34,869 nt of DNA from Patescibacteria group bacterium (GCA_028865305.1 JAGWKM010000012.1:1-34869); one strand, 5' to 3'. Counted from the stretch's first letter, positions 1 through 8,832 are shown. Made by a program: numbers and translations. The notes: a model not told the origin generated them from the sequence alone.

Positions 1-29
1 CTTGCAATTTTATTGCGAAAAAATTGCTG
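1..29. repeat. Left copy of a 29-nt perfect direct repeat (CTTGCAATTTTATTGCGAAAAAATTGCTG)
   Basis: Identical to 2014-2042; contains the GCAATTTT/AAAATTGC hairpin. Confidence 0.95.
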
Positions 30-135
30 TGAAAGTGGAATGACGTGGGAACCGCCTTAACTATGGCCATTGCTTAGAAATTGCTACTAGAAAATCTCAA
101 AAAAGTGAGTACAATTAAGTTAAATTAGCGTTCCC

Positions 136-945
136 ATGAGCCAGTCCACTACCACAAAAACCCGTGCCGTTACTCGTAATAAAAAAGCATCCAAGATGCC
201 AAAGTTTCCTAACGATTTTGTCAATAAAATTGTTTGCGGCGATGCGGTCAAGATTATGAAACAGATGCCGGACGGCTCGATAGATCTGATTGTTACTTCG
301 CCGCCATACAATCTCAAAAATTCTACGGGGAATGGCATGAAAGATGGCCGTGGCGGAAAATGGGCTAATGCTGCACTCCAAAATGGTTACTCGCACCATG
401 ATGATTGTATGCCACATGATGAATACGTGAAATGGCAACGCGATTGTCTTGTCGAAATGCTGCGCCTTATCCCGGAGGATGGTGCGATTTTTTACAACCA
501 TAAATGGCGTGTGCAAGGCGGCTTACTTCAGGATCGGCAAGATATAGTAGCTGGCTTTCCCGTCCGACAGATTATCATTTGGCGACGCAAGGGTGGTCTT
601 AATTTTAATGCTGGGTATTTTTTGCCCACGTATGAGGTAATCTACCTTATCGCCAAACCGGAATTTAAACTTATACCAAAGGCAAACGCGCACGGTGATA
701 TTTGGGAATTCACGCAAGAAATGAACAATGAGCACCCCGCCGCGTTTCCAGTTAATCTTATTGACCGAATTGTATCTTCTACAAATGCAAAAATTGTTTT
801 AGATCCCTTTATGGGATCAGGGACGACGGCGATTGCAGCGATAAATCACGATCGGAATTATGTCGGGATCGAACTTTCGCCGGAGTATTGTGAAATGGCC
901 GAAAAACGAATCAAAAAACATAAAGCGCAGGCCAAGCTTTTATAA
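136..945 (+). CDS. Site-specific DNA methyltransferase, beta-class (likely N4-cytosine or N6-adenine)
   Basis: Motif IV TSPPYNL precedes motif I DPFMGSGTT in a 269-aa ORF; SPPY is typical of N4mC/N6mA MTases. Confidence 0.93.
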   Translation: MSQSTTTKTRAVTRNKKASKMPKFPNDFVNKIVCGDAVKIMKQMPDGSIDLIVTSPPYNLKNSTGNGMKDGRGGKWANAALQNGYSHHDDCMPHDEYVKWQRDCLVEMLRLIPEDGAIFYNHKWRVQGGLLQDRQDIVAGFPVRQIIIWRRKGGLNFNAGYFLPTYEVIYLIAKPEFKLIPKANAHGDIWEFTQEMNNEHPAAFPVNLIDRIVSSTNAKIVLDPFMGSGTTAIAAINHDRNYVGIELSPEYCEMAEKRIKKHKAQAKLL

Positions 946-949
946 TGCC

Positions 950-1747
950 ATGCCGAAAAAGCCCGTTGTTTATACTAAACCTGCTTTAATCAAAAAACTG
1001 AAAGCGATAGCCGCGATGGGTTGGATTCCAAATGCGCGACGCGGCAATCATGGTGGTATTGGAAACTCGCTTGAAGATTTACTTGGTATTAAGGAAAACA
1101 ACTTGCCGATTCCGAACGCCGCAGAATGGGAATTAAAAGCGCAACGCATTAATTCATCGTCGCTATGCACGCTATTCCACACCGAACCATCGCCGCGCGC
1201 CATTCGTTTTGTTCCGGCCGTGCTGCTGCCAAAATATGGATGGGGCCACCAAGAAGCTGGTAAGAAATATCCGAAAACTGAGATGAGCTTCCGGCAAACG
1301 ATTCATGGATTGTCGAGGAGCGATCGCGGTTTTATGGTGAAAATCGATCGCACGGAAAAGAAGGTGCTTATTTCATTCGACGCCACAAGCGTCGACGTAC
1401 GCCATAAGAAATGGCTTAAGGCAGTTGAAAAACGCATCGGTTTGGGCGAACTGAATCCGCAACCGTATTGGGGTTTCGATGATCTTGAGCATATCGCCGG
1501 AACTAAACTTTTAAATGCCTTTTATGTTCAAGCCGATGTTAAGCTTGTGCGTGGTAAAGAATATTACCATTACAGCAAGATAATGATGTTGCAGAAATTC
1601 AGCTTTGATGGATTTTTAAAAGCTATCGAGGAAGCAAAAGTGTTGGTAGATTTCGACGCTCGTAGTGGGCATAACCACGGTACAAAATTTAGAATGAGGC
1701 AGGACTGTTTGCCGACGTTATACGATAAAAAGACGATAATTTTATAA
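950..1747 (+). CDS. MvaI/BcnI-family type II restriction endonuclease
   Basis: GGIGNSLEDLLGIKENNLPIPNAAEWELKAQR motif block; ATG at 950 lies 4 nt after the MTase stop. Confidence 0.82.
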   Translation: MPKKPVVYTKPALIKKLKAIAAMGWIPNARRGNHGGIGNSLEDLLGIKENNLPIPNAAEWELKAQRINSSSLCTLFHTEPSPRAIRFVPAVLLPKYGWGHQEAGKKYPKTEMSFRQTIHGLSRSDRGFMVKIDRTEKKVLISFDATSVDVRHKKWLKAVEKRIGLGELNPQPYWGFDDLEHIAGTKLLNAFYVQADVKLVRGKEYYHYSKIMMLQKFSFDGFLKAIEEAKVLVDFDARSGHNHGTKFRMRQDCLPTLYDKKTIIL

Positions 1748-1881
1748 GATAGACTACTGGTAACACTGGTACCTCTTCCGGCAAAATTAGCTTGTGCGGT
1801 AATGCGCCCAAGCGGTCAAGGCGCACGGAACGACAAGCTGATTTTTACTCCGAAGCGCGAAAAATATATTTCTTCAAACTC

Positions 1882-2014
1882 GGGGCTTGGATTCGAACAA
1901 AATTCGCCACAAAATTGTGGCGAATTTTTTGGAAACCCACGGTTTCCAAGGCCTTCCTACACGGGGAACCGGAGCCGGTTCCCCGGCCCCCTCCGGCGTT
2001 CGAATCCAAGCCCC
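1882..2014. repeat. Cloverleaf-like palindromic element with 17-nt terminal inverted repeats derived from the tRNA-Gln 3' end
   Basis: GGGGCTTGGATTCGAAC (1882-1898) and its reverse complement (1998-2014) enclose three perfect hairpins: 1899-1910/1917-1928, 1929-1937/1941-1949, 1963-1972/1975-1984. Confidence 0.85.
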
Positions 2015-2042
2015 TTGCAATTTTATTGCGAAAAAATTGCTG
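2014..2042. repeat. Right copy of the 29-nt direct repeat
   Basis: Perfect match to 1-29; overlaps the last 3 nt of tRNA-Gln. Confidence 0.95.
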
Positions 2043-2110
2043 CGGGGCTTGGATTCGAACCAAGATAAACGGCTCCAAAGGCCGCGGTCCTACCATTAGA
2101 CGACCCCGCA
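2040..2110 (-). tRNA. tRNA-Gln (anticodon TTG)
   Basis: Minus strand TGCGGGG...GCGGC-CTTTGGA-GCCGT...CTTGG-TTCGAAT-CCAAG-CCCCGCA+G folds as a cloverleaf; CCA not encoded; downstream GCAATTTT/AAAATTGC hairpin. Confidence 0.92.
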
Positions 2111-2264
2111 ATTCAGATGATAAATGGAGCAGGAAGGATGGAGAATGGAAATTCAACCAACTCTTGTTTCATATTTTCATCATGAATCTTGTATAATGTA
2201 TAATAAAACAACAATAGTCGCAAATAAACTTTGAATTCCGGCCGGGTGGCTCGGATGATATAAA

Positions 2265-2885
2265 ATGAAATACGAATTGCCCAAACTTCCTTACGCTTAC
2301 GACGCCCTGGAGCCCTACATCGACGCGAAGACGATGGAAATCCACCATACGAAGCACCATCAGACGTACGTAAACAAACTGAATGAGGCGCTTGAGAAAC
2401 ATCCGGAAATCGCCGACCATTCGCTTGAAAAATTACTGCGCGAAATCGATTCTGTTCCGCCGGATATCCGCACCGCCGTCCGCAACCATGGCGGGGGAAA
2501 CGCGAACCACGCTTTCTTTTGGACGATCATGGGACTGAATGCCGGGGGAGAGGCGGCGGGCAAGGTTGCTGATGCGATCCGCGAATCGTTCGGCGACTTC
2601 GCCAAGTTCAAGGACGAATTCACGAAAGCGGCCGCCGGCGTTTTCGGTTCCGGCTGGACATGGCTTACGCTTGACGGCGAGAATAAGCTGAAGCTCATTA
2701 CGACGCCGAATCAGGACAGCCCGCTGATGCAGAATCTGAAGCCGGTGCTCGGTATCGATCTTTGGGAACACGCGTACTATCTGAAGCATACGTCTGACCG
2801 TCCGGGGTATATAGCGGATTGGTGGAACGTGGTGGATTGGAAAGCGGTGGATGCGGGATACCAAAATTTGATTGCGGCGAAATAG
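2265..2885 (+). CDS. sodA/sodB: Superoxide dismutase, Fe/Mn family
   Basis: MKYELPKLPYAYDALEPYIDAKTMEIHHTKHHQTYVNKLN...DLWEHAYYLKH. Confidence 0.97.
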   Translation: MKYELPKLPYAYDALEPYIDAKTMEIHHTKHHQTYVNKLNEALEKHPEIADHSLEKLLREIDSVPPDIRTAVRNHGGGNANHAFFWTIMGLNAGGEAAGKVADAIRESFGDFAKFKDEFTKAAAGVFGSGWTWLTLDGENKLKLITTPNQDSPLMQNLKPVLGIDLWEHAYYLKHTSDRPGYIADWWNVVDWKAVDAGYQNLIAAK

Positions 2886-2901
2886 GCGGCGTTTCGTTTT
2901 T

Positions 2902-3780
2902 TTATTTCACCTCCTTCGGTTTTTCCCCTTCCTTTTGGATTTTTCTGAGCCGCAGCGTGCCGTTTGTTACTTCCGCTTCAAGCAGTTTTATCCGTTTGCC
3001 GTCCCGGATAGTCCAAACTCCCGGATCGGGATTCAACCCGCGGATCCGGCGGTCGGCCATCGCTGTTTTTTCCGCATCGCCGCGCGCGGCGGCTTCCAGG
3101 TCTTCCGGCGAAATGAAGCCGTCCTGGGTCGTGAATTTCCGCGTGAAGGTTGCCTGCGCCTCATCCTGCGGCTGCGGCGTTATTTTGCCTTCCATGAATT
3201 CCGGCAGGATTTCGGCCAGGAGCTCCGCGCCGAGATTCGCGAGTGCGTCGTGCAGTTCGGGATAGGCCGTTTTGGCCATCGGCCACGGGCCGTTCGCCGT
3301 TCCCAATGTCCGCGTCGCGAGCATTGGCCCGTGGTCCATTTTTTCATCCATCAAATACAGCGTGACGCCGGTTTCTTTTTCGCCGTTCAAGATCGCCGAT
3401 TGGATGGGGGACGCGCCGCGCAGTTTCGGCAGGAGCGAAGGATGTACGCCGATCGCGCCGAGCCGCGGAATTTCAAGTACGGCTTTCGGGATTATTTTTG
3501 CGTAAGCGGCCACGACGAAAAAGTCCGGGCGCAGTGATTTCAGCGTTTCAACCAATTCCGCGTCCAGTTTTTCCGGCTGGAGTATCTGGATCTTTGCTTC
3601 CGGTCCTGTGCCTTCCGCCTTCGTGACCAATTCCTTCGTTGCCGGCGCCGTCAAAATCTTTTTCCGCCCTACCGGCTGGTCCGGATTGCACACCAAAGCC
3701 GCCGGAGGAAAGCCGGCGTCAAGCAGCTTTTGCAAAATGATTTCAGCAAAGCGGGGAGAGCCGAAGAAGATGTAGTTCAT
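2902..3780 (-). CDS. fmt: Methionyl-tRNA formyltransferase
   Basis: IFFGSPRFAEIILQKL..., GAIGVHPSLLPKLRGASPIQSAILNGEKETGVTLYLMDEKMDHGP. Confidence 0.97.
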   Translation of the reverse strand: MNYIFFGSPRFAEIILQKLLDAGFPPAALVCNPDQPVGRKKILTAPATKELVTKAEGTGPEAKIQILQPEKLDAELVETLKSLRPDFFVVAAYAKIIPKAVLEIPRLGAIGVHPSLLPKLRGASPIQSAILNGEKETGVTLYLMDEKMDHGPMLATRTLGTANGPWPMAKTAYPELHDALANLGAELLAEILPEFMEGKITPQPQDEAQATFTRKFTTQDGFISPEDLEAAARGDAEKTAMADRRIRGLNPDPGVWTIRDGKRIKLLEAEVTNGTLRLRKIQKEGEKPKEVK

Positions 3781-3931
3781 TTAAATGTCTAATGTCTAAT
3801 TAATAATTAATAACGAATGTCGAATGATAAATTTTCAACGGACATTCTGGCATTAGGCATTCGCTATTAATTAGACATTATTAATTAGTCATTCATAAAC
3901 CCTGGATTCCGGGTCGGCTCGGGATGACAAT

Positions 3932-4432
3932 TTATTTTTCTTTTTCCGCTTCGAACACCTTCTTCGCCCGGTCTAAAAACAGTTTCCCGTTCAAATGGTC
4001 TGTTTCGTGCTGGAACACCCTTGCGAGCAATCCCCATGCTTTAATTTTGATCGCTTTGCCGTTTTTATCGAAACCGCTCAAGGTCAGCCGCTCCGAGCGC
4101 GCTACTTCGCCCCATTTTCCCGGTACGCTCAAGCAACCTTCTTCCGCCTCGGTAAGTTCCTCGCTTCTTTTCTCGATCTTCGGATTAAAAACGGCGTAAA
4201 ATTTATTGCCGCCATCGCCGTCCGGCACCTCCGCGACGAACATATTCAGGTTGAGTCCGATCTGGTTCGCTGAGAGTCCGATGCCGTTTGCCTCGCGCAT
4301 GATGCGCCGCATATTGGAAAGGAGCGCCGTAATCTGCTTCCGGTCGTATTTTTTGAAATCAAAATCCGCGGTTTTTTCCCTTAGGAATTTATGTTCTTTC
4401 TTGTTATCAATGATGAGGATGTTGTTCAGCAT
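3932..4432 (-). CDS. def: Peptide deformylase
   Basis: GIGLSANQIG, EEGCLSVPG and QHETDHLNG motifs. Confidence 0.97.
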   Translation of the reverse strand: MLNNILIIDNKKEHKFLREKTADFDFKKYDRKQITALLSNMRRIMREANGIGLSANQIGLNLNMFVAEVPDGDGGNKFYAVFNPKIEKRSEELTEAEEGCLSVPGKWGEVARSERLTLSGFDKNGKAIKIKAWGLLARVFQHETDHLNGKLFLDRAKKVFEAEKEK

Positions 4433-4679
4433 TTTGGATTACGCTCATGAAATACGCTCCTTTATTTTTTACTTCCTTCCGTTCGGCAACCGCTTTTGCC
4501 GCCTGCAGCAATTTTTCGCTGTCGCCTTCCTTCGCGAGCTTTATATAGAGCGCCTTGTGTTTTCGGTCTTTCAGGATGTCCGCGATCTCGAGTCCTATAA
4601 GCTGAAACTTGCGGTAAACCTTGGATTCTTCGCTTCTTTTGGCCAGCTTTTCCGCATATTTTTCCTTCATTCCGGCCAT
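4407..4679 (-). CDS. Conserved-looking hypothetical protein, 90 aa
   Basis: Same strand as def and overlaps its start; coding-like composition. Confidence 0.65.
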   Translation of the reverse strand: MAGMKEKYAEKLAKRSEESKVYRKFQLIGLEIADILKDRKHKALYIKLAKEGDSEKLLQAAKAVAERKEVKNKGAYFMSVIQNAEQHPHH

Positions 4680-4923
4680 GATTTCATCTTATCCAATTTT
4701 AACGAAATTATCCACAGTTAACCCACAGCCCCTTGTGATAAAATTCAGGTTATAGGCAGATTGCAGTCACTGGACCGTTCCATCGCCCGTGTTTTCCGTT
4801 TGTCGGCGGGCCCCTTAAAGAAACAAGGAACAAGAGACATGGAATAAGGAGAAGGATCCTTGCTCCCCGTCCCTTACTCCCAATTTCCCGGAAAGGGCAG
4901 GGAAATGGCGATGGTTCGGGCGC

Positions 4924-6213
4924 ATGGCGTGTTTGCCGCGTATCCACATGCCTCGAAGGACCAAAACCAGGCGCAAGCCGCAAAGTGCAAGACGCAAGCC
5001 GATTACGAAACGCAAAAAAACGAAACGTAAGGTTTCAAGCGTCAAACGGAGGACGGTTTCAAAACCGAAAAAGAAAAATATCAAGCGGCTGTCATTGCGG
5101 CAATCGCTTCTTCGGCATATAAGGACGCGCCGACGTGCCGCTCCCGCCGTTTTCAAATTTAAGGAGCCGCCGCTCCATAAGCACGAATCGAATCCGATCA
5201 TCGAACCGCGCGAGGGGAACTGGTGGGAAATGAAGGCAACTTTCAATCCGGGCGCCGTCTTTGCCGATAACCGCGTGCACCTTTTATACCGCGCGATCGG
5301 CGGAAATGATGTTTCCGTACTTGGTTACGCATCGAGCGATAACGGCATTACGGTCACCGAGCGATTGGATGAGCCGGCGTTCGTGCCGATCGTCAAGAAA
5401 AAACCGGTAAGCCCGTATCCGACGCCGCGGATCGATTACCTTTCCGGCGGCGGCTGGAATGGCGGCTGCGAAGACCCGCGGCTTACCTTGATCGATGACC
5501 GCGTCTATCTGACGTATACCGCTTTCGACGGCTGGGGTTCCATCCGCATTGCGCTCTCGTCGATCGGTCGTGATGATTTTTTGGCAAAACGGTGGAAATG
5601 GAAAAATGCGATGCTTATTTCGCCGCCGGGCGAAGTGCATAAGAATTGGGTATTGTTTCCGGAAAAAATCAACGGCAAGTTCGCGATCCTTACAAGCATC
5701 TCGCCGGAAATCATGATTGAGTACGTGGACGATCTGAATGAATTTGAACGGGATGACCGTTTTATCCGGAGCCATTACGATCGCCATGCGAATACGAAAA
5801 GCTGGGACAGCTGGGTGCGGGGCGCCGGACCGCCGCCGATCAAAACCAAGCTCGGCTGGCTGCTTTTCTATCATGCCATGGACACGCGCGATCCGAACCG
5901 TTACAAACTCGGCGCGATGGTTCTCGACGGAAGCGACCCGACGAAAATCTTATACCGGACACGGGCGCCGATCTTGGAACCCGACGAATGGTATGAAAAT
6001 ACCGGATGGAAATCGGGCGTCGTTTATTCCTGCGGCGCAGTCGTGAAGGACGGCACACTTTTTGTTTATTACGGCGGCGCGGATTCCGTGTCCTGCGTCG
6101 CCATGGCGGATTTGGACAAGTTTTTGGATGAGCTCAAACAGCATGGCGTTCCGAAACTTATTGCGCAGCCGAGACCGGGACGCGGGGTTGATTTACGGAC
6201 GGGTTCAGTATGA
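4924..6213 (+). CDS. GH130-family glycosidase/phosphorylase-like protein with a very basic N-terminal extension
   Basis: FNPGAVFADNRVHLLYRAIG, GGCEDPRL, LYHAMD and YYGGADSVSCVA motifs; Lys/Arg-rich N-terminus. Confidence 0.88.
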   Translation: MACLPRIHMPRRTKTRRKPQSARRKPITKRKKTKRKVSSVKRRTVSKPKKKNIKRLSLRQSLLRHIRTRRRAAPAVFKFKEPPLHKHESNPIIEPREGNWWEMKATFNPGAVFADNRVHLLYRAIGGNDVSVLGYASSDNGITVTERLDEPAFVPIVKKKPVSPYPTPRIDYLSGGGWNGGCEDPRLTLIDDRVYLTYTAFDGWGSIRIALSSIGRDDFLAKRWKWKNAMLISPPGEVHKNWVLFPEKINGKFAILTSISPEIMIEYVDDLNEFERDDRFIRSHYDRHANTKSWDSWVRGAGPPPIKTKLGWLLFYHAMDTRDPNRYKLGAMVLDGSDPTKILYRTRAPILEPDEWYENTGWKSGVVYSCGAVVKDGTLFVYYGGADSVSCVAMADLDKFLDELKQHGVPKLIAQPRPGRGVDLRTGSV

Positions 6214-6245
6214 AGATACCCCGCCCTCACGGACGGGGTATCTTC
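6212..6245. terminator. Perfect 12-bp hairpin overlapping the GH130 stop codon
   Basis: GAAGATACCCCG ... CGGGGTATCTTC. Confidence 0.7.
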
Positions 6246-6253
6246 TCCCTCTT

Positions 6254-6299
6254 CGCCGCCCCGGAGGGGCGGCGTCCCACCGGCCAAAGCGCCGGCGGG
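6254..6299. repeat. Two further GC-rich hairpins
   Basis: CGCCGCCCC-GGA-GGGGCGGCG (6254-6274) and CCCACCGGC-CAAAGC-GCCGGCGGG (6276-6299). Confidence 0.75.
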
Positions 6300-6386
6300 A
6301 CCAAACTTCATCCACACACCTTATGGGTGCGGTTTTAAGTTTGGAGAGTGATAAAACTAGGTTAGTAGATTATCCTGGAGGGACCC

Positions 6387-6830
6387 ATGAAAGCAGCGGC
6401 TGTTTTGTTTTTTGCGCCCGTGATGGTCTTGGCGGCGGGACCCGAGAAGTCAGTGCATCAATGTGCACTGGGAGCGGTCATTTGGCATGATGCGAGCGGC
6501 TATCGGAAAGACCTGACGGATCTTGATCGGTATACGCCGCATGAGCTCATGGAAAGCTGGCGGACCTACACCTTCGGCTGCATCGAGGTCGGGACGGACA
6601 ATATCCTGGTCATCCAGGAGTTCGGCGGCAGCGATGAGGGGTTAAAACCGTCCGATTTTGCCGTCATTCCGAAGGAATGGGTCGAGGGCATCAAGCTTTT
6701 TACGCAGGATTCCGATGGCACCGGCAAGGTGAGGCCGTTCGGAATGTCATTTGTCCGCAAAGACGGCGAACAACCCCGACTGGTTAGCGGGAAGAAAAAG
6801 GTAACGCGGTACAAGCCTTTCGTTCCCTAG
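6387..6830 (+). CDS. Putative exported protein of unknown function, 147 aa
   Basis: N-terminal hydrophobic signal-like segment; upstream GGAGGG; downstream terminator. Confidence 0.75.
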   Translation: MKAAAVLFFAPVMVLAAGPEKSVHQCALGAVIWHDASGYRKDLTDLDRYTPHELMESWRTYTFGCIEVGTDNILVIQEFGGSDEGLKPSDFAVIPKEWVEGIKLFTQDSDGTGKVRPFGMSFVRKDGEQPRLVSGKKKVTRYKPFVP

Positions 6831-6840
6831 GCAGAAAGCG

Positions 6841-6866
6841 GCGCACCATGACGGTGTGCTTTTTTT
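6841..6866 (+). terminator. Rho-independent terminator
   Basis: GCGCACC-ATGAC-GGTGTGC followed by a T run. Confidence 0.85.
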
Positions 6867-6882
6867 GTCGTAAAATAAAGAT

Positions 6883-8832
6883 ATGCTGACCATCAAACGT
6901 TCCGCTGAAAATCCGATTCTACTTCCGGCTCCGCAGTCGCCGTGGGAGGCGGAAGCGGTTTTCAATCCGTCTGTGGTAGAAAAGGACAAGCTGGTTCATA
7001 TGTTTTACCGCGCGGTCGGAAAAAAACCGGACGGCGGGGAGATTTCGGTCATCGGGCATACGGTGAGCAAGGATGGGGAGCGATTTCCGGCATCCGGCGC
7101 CCCGCGAGCATCGGAGGCCGGGAACCGGACGCAGTTTGTCGTTCCGGAATACGATTGGGAAAAATTCGGCTGCGAAGATCCGCGCGTCACGGAATTCGAG
7201 GGGCGCTATTATATTTTTTATACCGCGGTCCGGGAATTTTCGGCGGACGGCATCAAGGTGGCGGTGGCCGTGAGCGATGATCTTCAAAAAGTCGCCGAGA
7301 AGCATCTCGTGACGCCGTTCAACGCGAAGGCGATGGCGCTGTTTCCGGAGCGCGTCAACGGGAAAATTGCGGCACTTTTGACCATCAATACCGATCGGCC
7401 GCCGGCGCGGATTTGCATCGCCCTTTTCGACAAGATCGAGGATCTCTGGTCGGAAGAATACTGGAAGAATTGGTATGCCGACATCGGGAAGCATTATTTG
7501 GACATCGAAATGACCGAAAAGGACCAGGTGGAGGTCGGTTCGGCGCCGATAAAGACAAAAGAGGGCTGGCTCATCTTTTATTCCTATATTTATAATTACT
7601 TCGCGCCGCCGGCGATTTTCGGCGTCCAGGCGATGCTCTTGGATTTTGACGATCCGCGGAAGATCGTGGGCGAGGTGAAGCGGCCGTTTTTGGTGCCGGA
7701 GGAGGAATACGAGCACTACGGCAAAGTGCCGCACATCGTGTTTCCGTCGGGCGCGCTCATCCGCCGTTCGAATGTTTATTTATATTACGGCGCGGCGGAT
7801 ACGACCTGCTGCGTCGCGATCTTCAAATTGGGCGAATTGCTTGAAGAGCTGGTCCGCGTGGCGCGGCGGCAGCTGCAGCGATTCGAAAAGAACCCGATTA
7901 TCATGCCGATAGGGGAGCACGCATGGGAAGCGCAGGCGACCTTCAATCCGGCGGCGATTTACGAAAACCGCAAGGTGCATATTCTGTACCGCGCGATGTC
8001 GAACGACAACACGTCGGTGATCGGCTATGCGTCGTCGCTCGACGGCGTCCATATTACGGAACGGTTGCCGGAACCGATTTACGTGCCCCGCGCCGATTTT
8101 GAACGGAAGGGCGTGCCGGGCGGGAATTCCGGCTGCGAGGATCCCCGCATCACGAAGCTTGGCGACCGGATCTATATCTGCTATACGGCTTACGACGGCA
8201 AGGATCCGCCGCGCGTGGCGTTCGCGTCGATTCCGGTTGGCGATTTTGTGGCGCAGAAATGGGATTGGACCATGCCGGTTTTGATCTCGCCGCCGGGACT
8301 GGATGATAAGGATGCCTGTTTATTCCCGAAAAAGATTGGCGGCAAATATTGGTTCCTGCACCGTCTGGCGTCGGATATCTGGATCGATTCCGCGGATTCA
8401 CTCGATTACTTTGACGGCGAGGAACATTTCCTTGGTGGCAAAATCCTGATGCGGCCGCGCGATACGGCATGGGATTCGAAGCGCATCGGCATCACGGCGC
8501 CTCCCATCGAGACGAAGGGCGGCTGGCTGCTCCTTTATCACGGCATTTCGAAGCGCACGAACCATTATAACGTCCGCGCGGTGCTGCTTGACCTGAATGA
8601 CCCGTCAAAAATTTTGTACCGCACGCACGACACGATGCTGGAGCCGAAGATGCCGTATGAAAAAGAAGGGGTGGTGAATAACGTGGTTTTTCCGTGCGGG
8701 GCGGTCGTACTGCGGAAACAGCTTTTTGTTTATTACGGAGGGGCGGACAAGGTCGTGGGAGTGGCGATGGGAGATCTGCAGGAGATCGTATCAGGATTGG
8801 AGCATGAAGCGCGATATCATAGCAAGCAATAA
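6883..8832 (+). CDS. Tandem two-domain GH130-like protein, 649 aa
   Basis: Two full repeats: EAEAVFNPSVV...MFYRAVG/GCEDPRV/YYGAADTTCCVA and EAQATFNPAAI...ILYRAMS/GCEDPRI/YYGGADKVVGVA. Confidence 0.88.
   Translation: MLTIKRSAENPILLPAPQSPWEAEAVFNPSVVEKDKLVHMFYRAVGKKPDGGEISVIGHTVSKDGERFPASGAPRASEAGNRTQFVVPEYDWEKFGCEDPRVTEFEGRYYIFYTAVREFSADGIKVAVAVSDDLQKVAEKHLVTPFNAKAMALFPERVNGKIAALLTINTDRPPARICIALFDKIEDLWSEEYWKNWYADIGKHYLDIEMTEKDQVEVGSAPIKTKEGWLIFYSYIYNYFAPPAIFGVQAMLLDFDDPRKIVGEVKRPFLVPEEEYEHYGKVPHIVFPSGALIRRSNVYLYYGAADTTCCVAIFKLGELLEELVRVARRQLQRFEKNPIIMPIGEHAWEAQATFNPAAIYENRKVHILYRAMSNDNTSVIGYASSLDGVHITERLPEPIYVPRADFERKGVPGGNSGCEDPRITKLGDRIYICYTAYDGKDPPRVAFASIPVGDFVAQKWDWTMPVLISPPGLDDKDACLFPKKIGGKYWFLHRLASDIWIDSADSLDYFDGEEHFLGGKILMRPRDTAWDSKRIGITAPPIETKGGWLLLYHGISKRTNHYNVRAVLLDLNDPSKILYRTHDTMLEPKMPYEKEGVVNNVVFPCGAVVLRKQLFVYYGGADKVVGVAMGDLQEIVSGLEHEARYHSKQ

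Noticed and set aside
1799-1835. tRNA Leu/Ser-like D-arm sequence (GCGCCCAAGCGGTCAAGGCGC)
   Set aside because: No matching acceptor, anticodon or T-arm could be paired around it; the nearby TTCGAAC belongs to the tRNA-Gln-derived repeat in the other orientation
2872-3537. 221-aa plus-strand ORF
   Set aside because: Antisense shadow of fmt; no recognisable domain
4708-4716. Perfect DnaA-box-like TTATCCACA
   Set aside because: Single 9-mer with no clear cluster, no dnaA/dnaN nearby; chance occurrence is plausible
6919-7734. 271-aa minus-strand ORF
   Set aside because: Antisense to the GH130 fusion, Arg-rich shadow ORF
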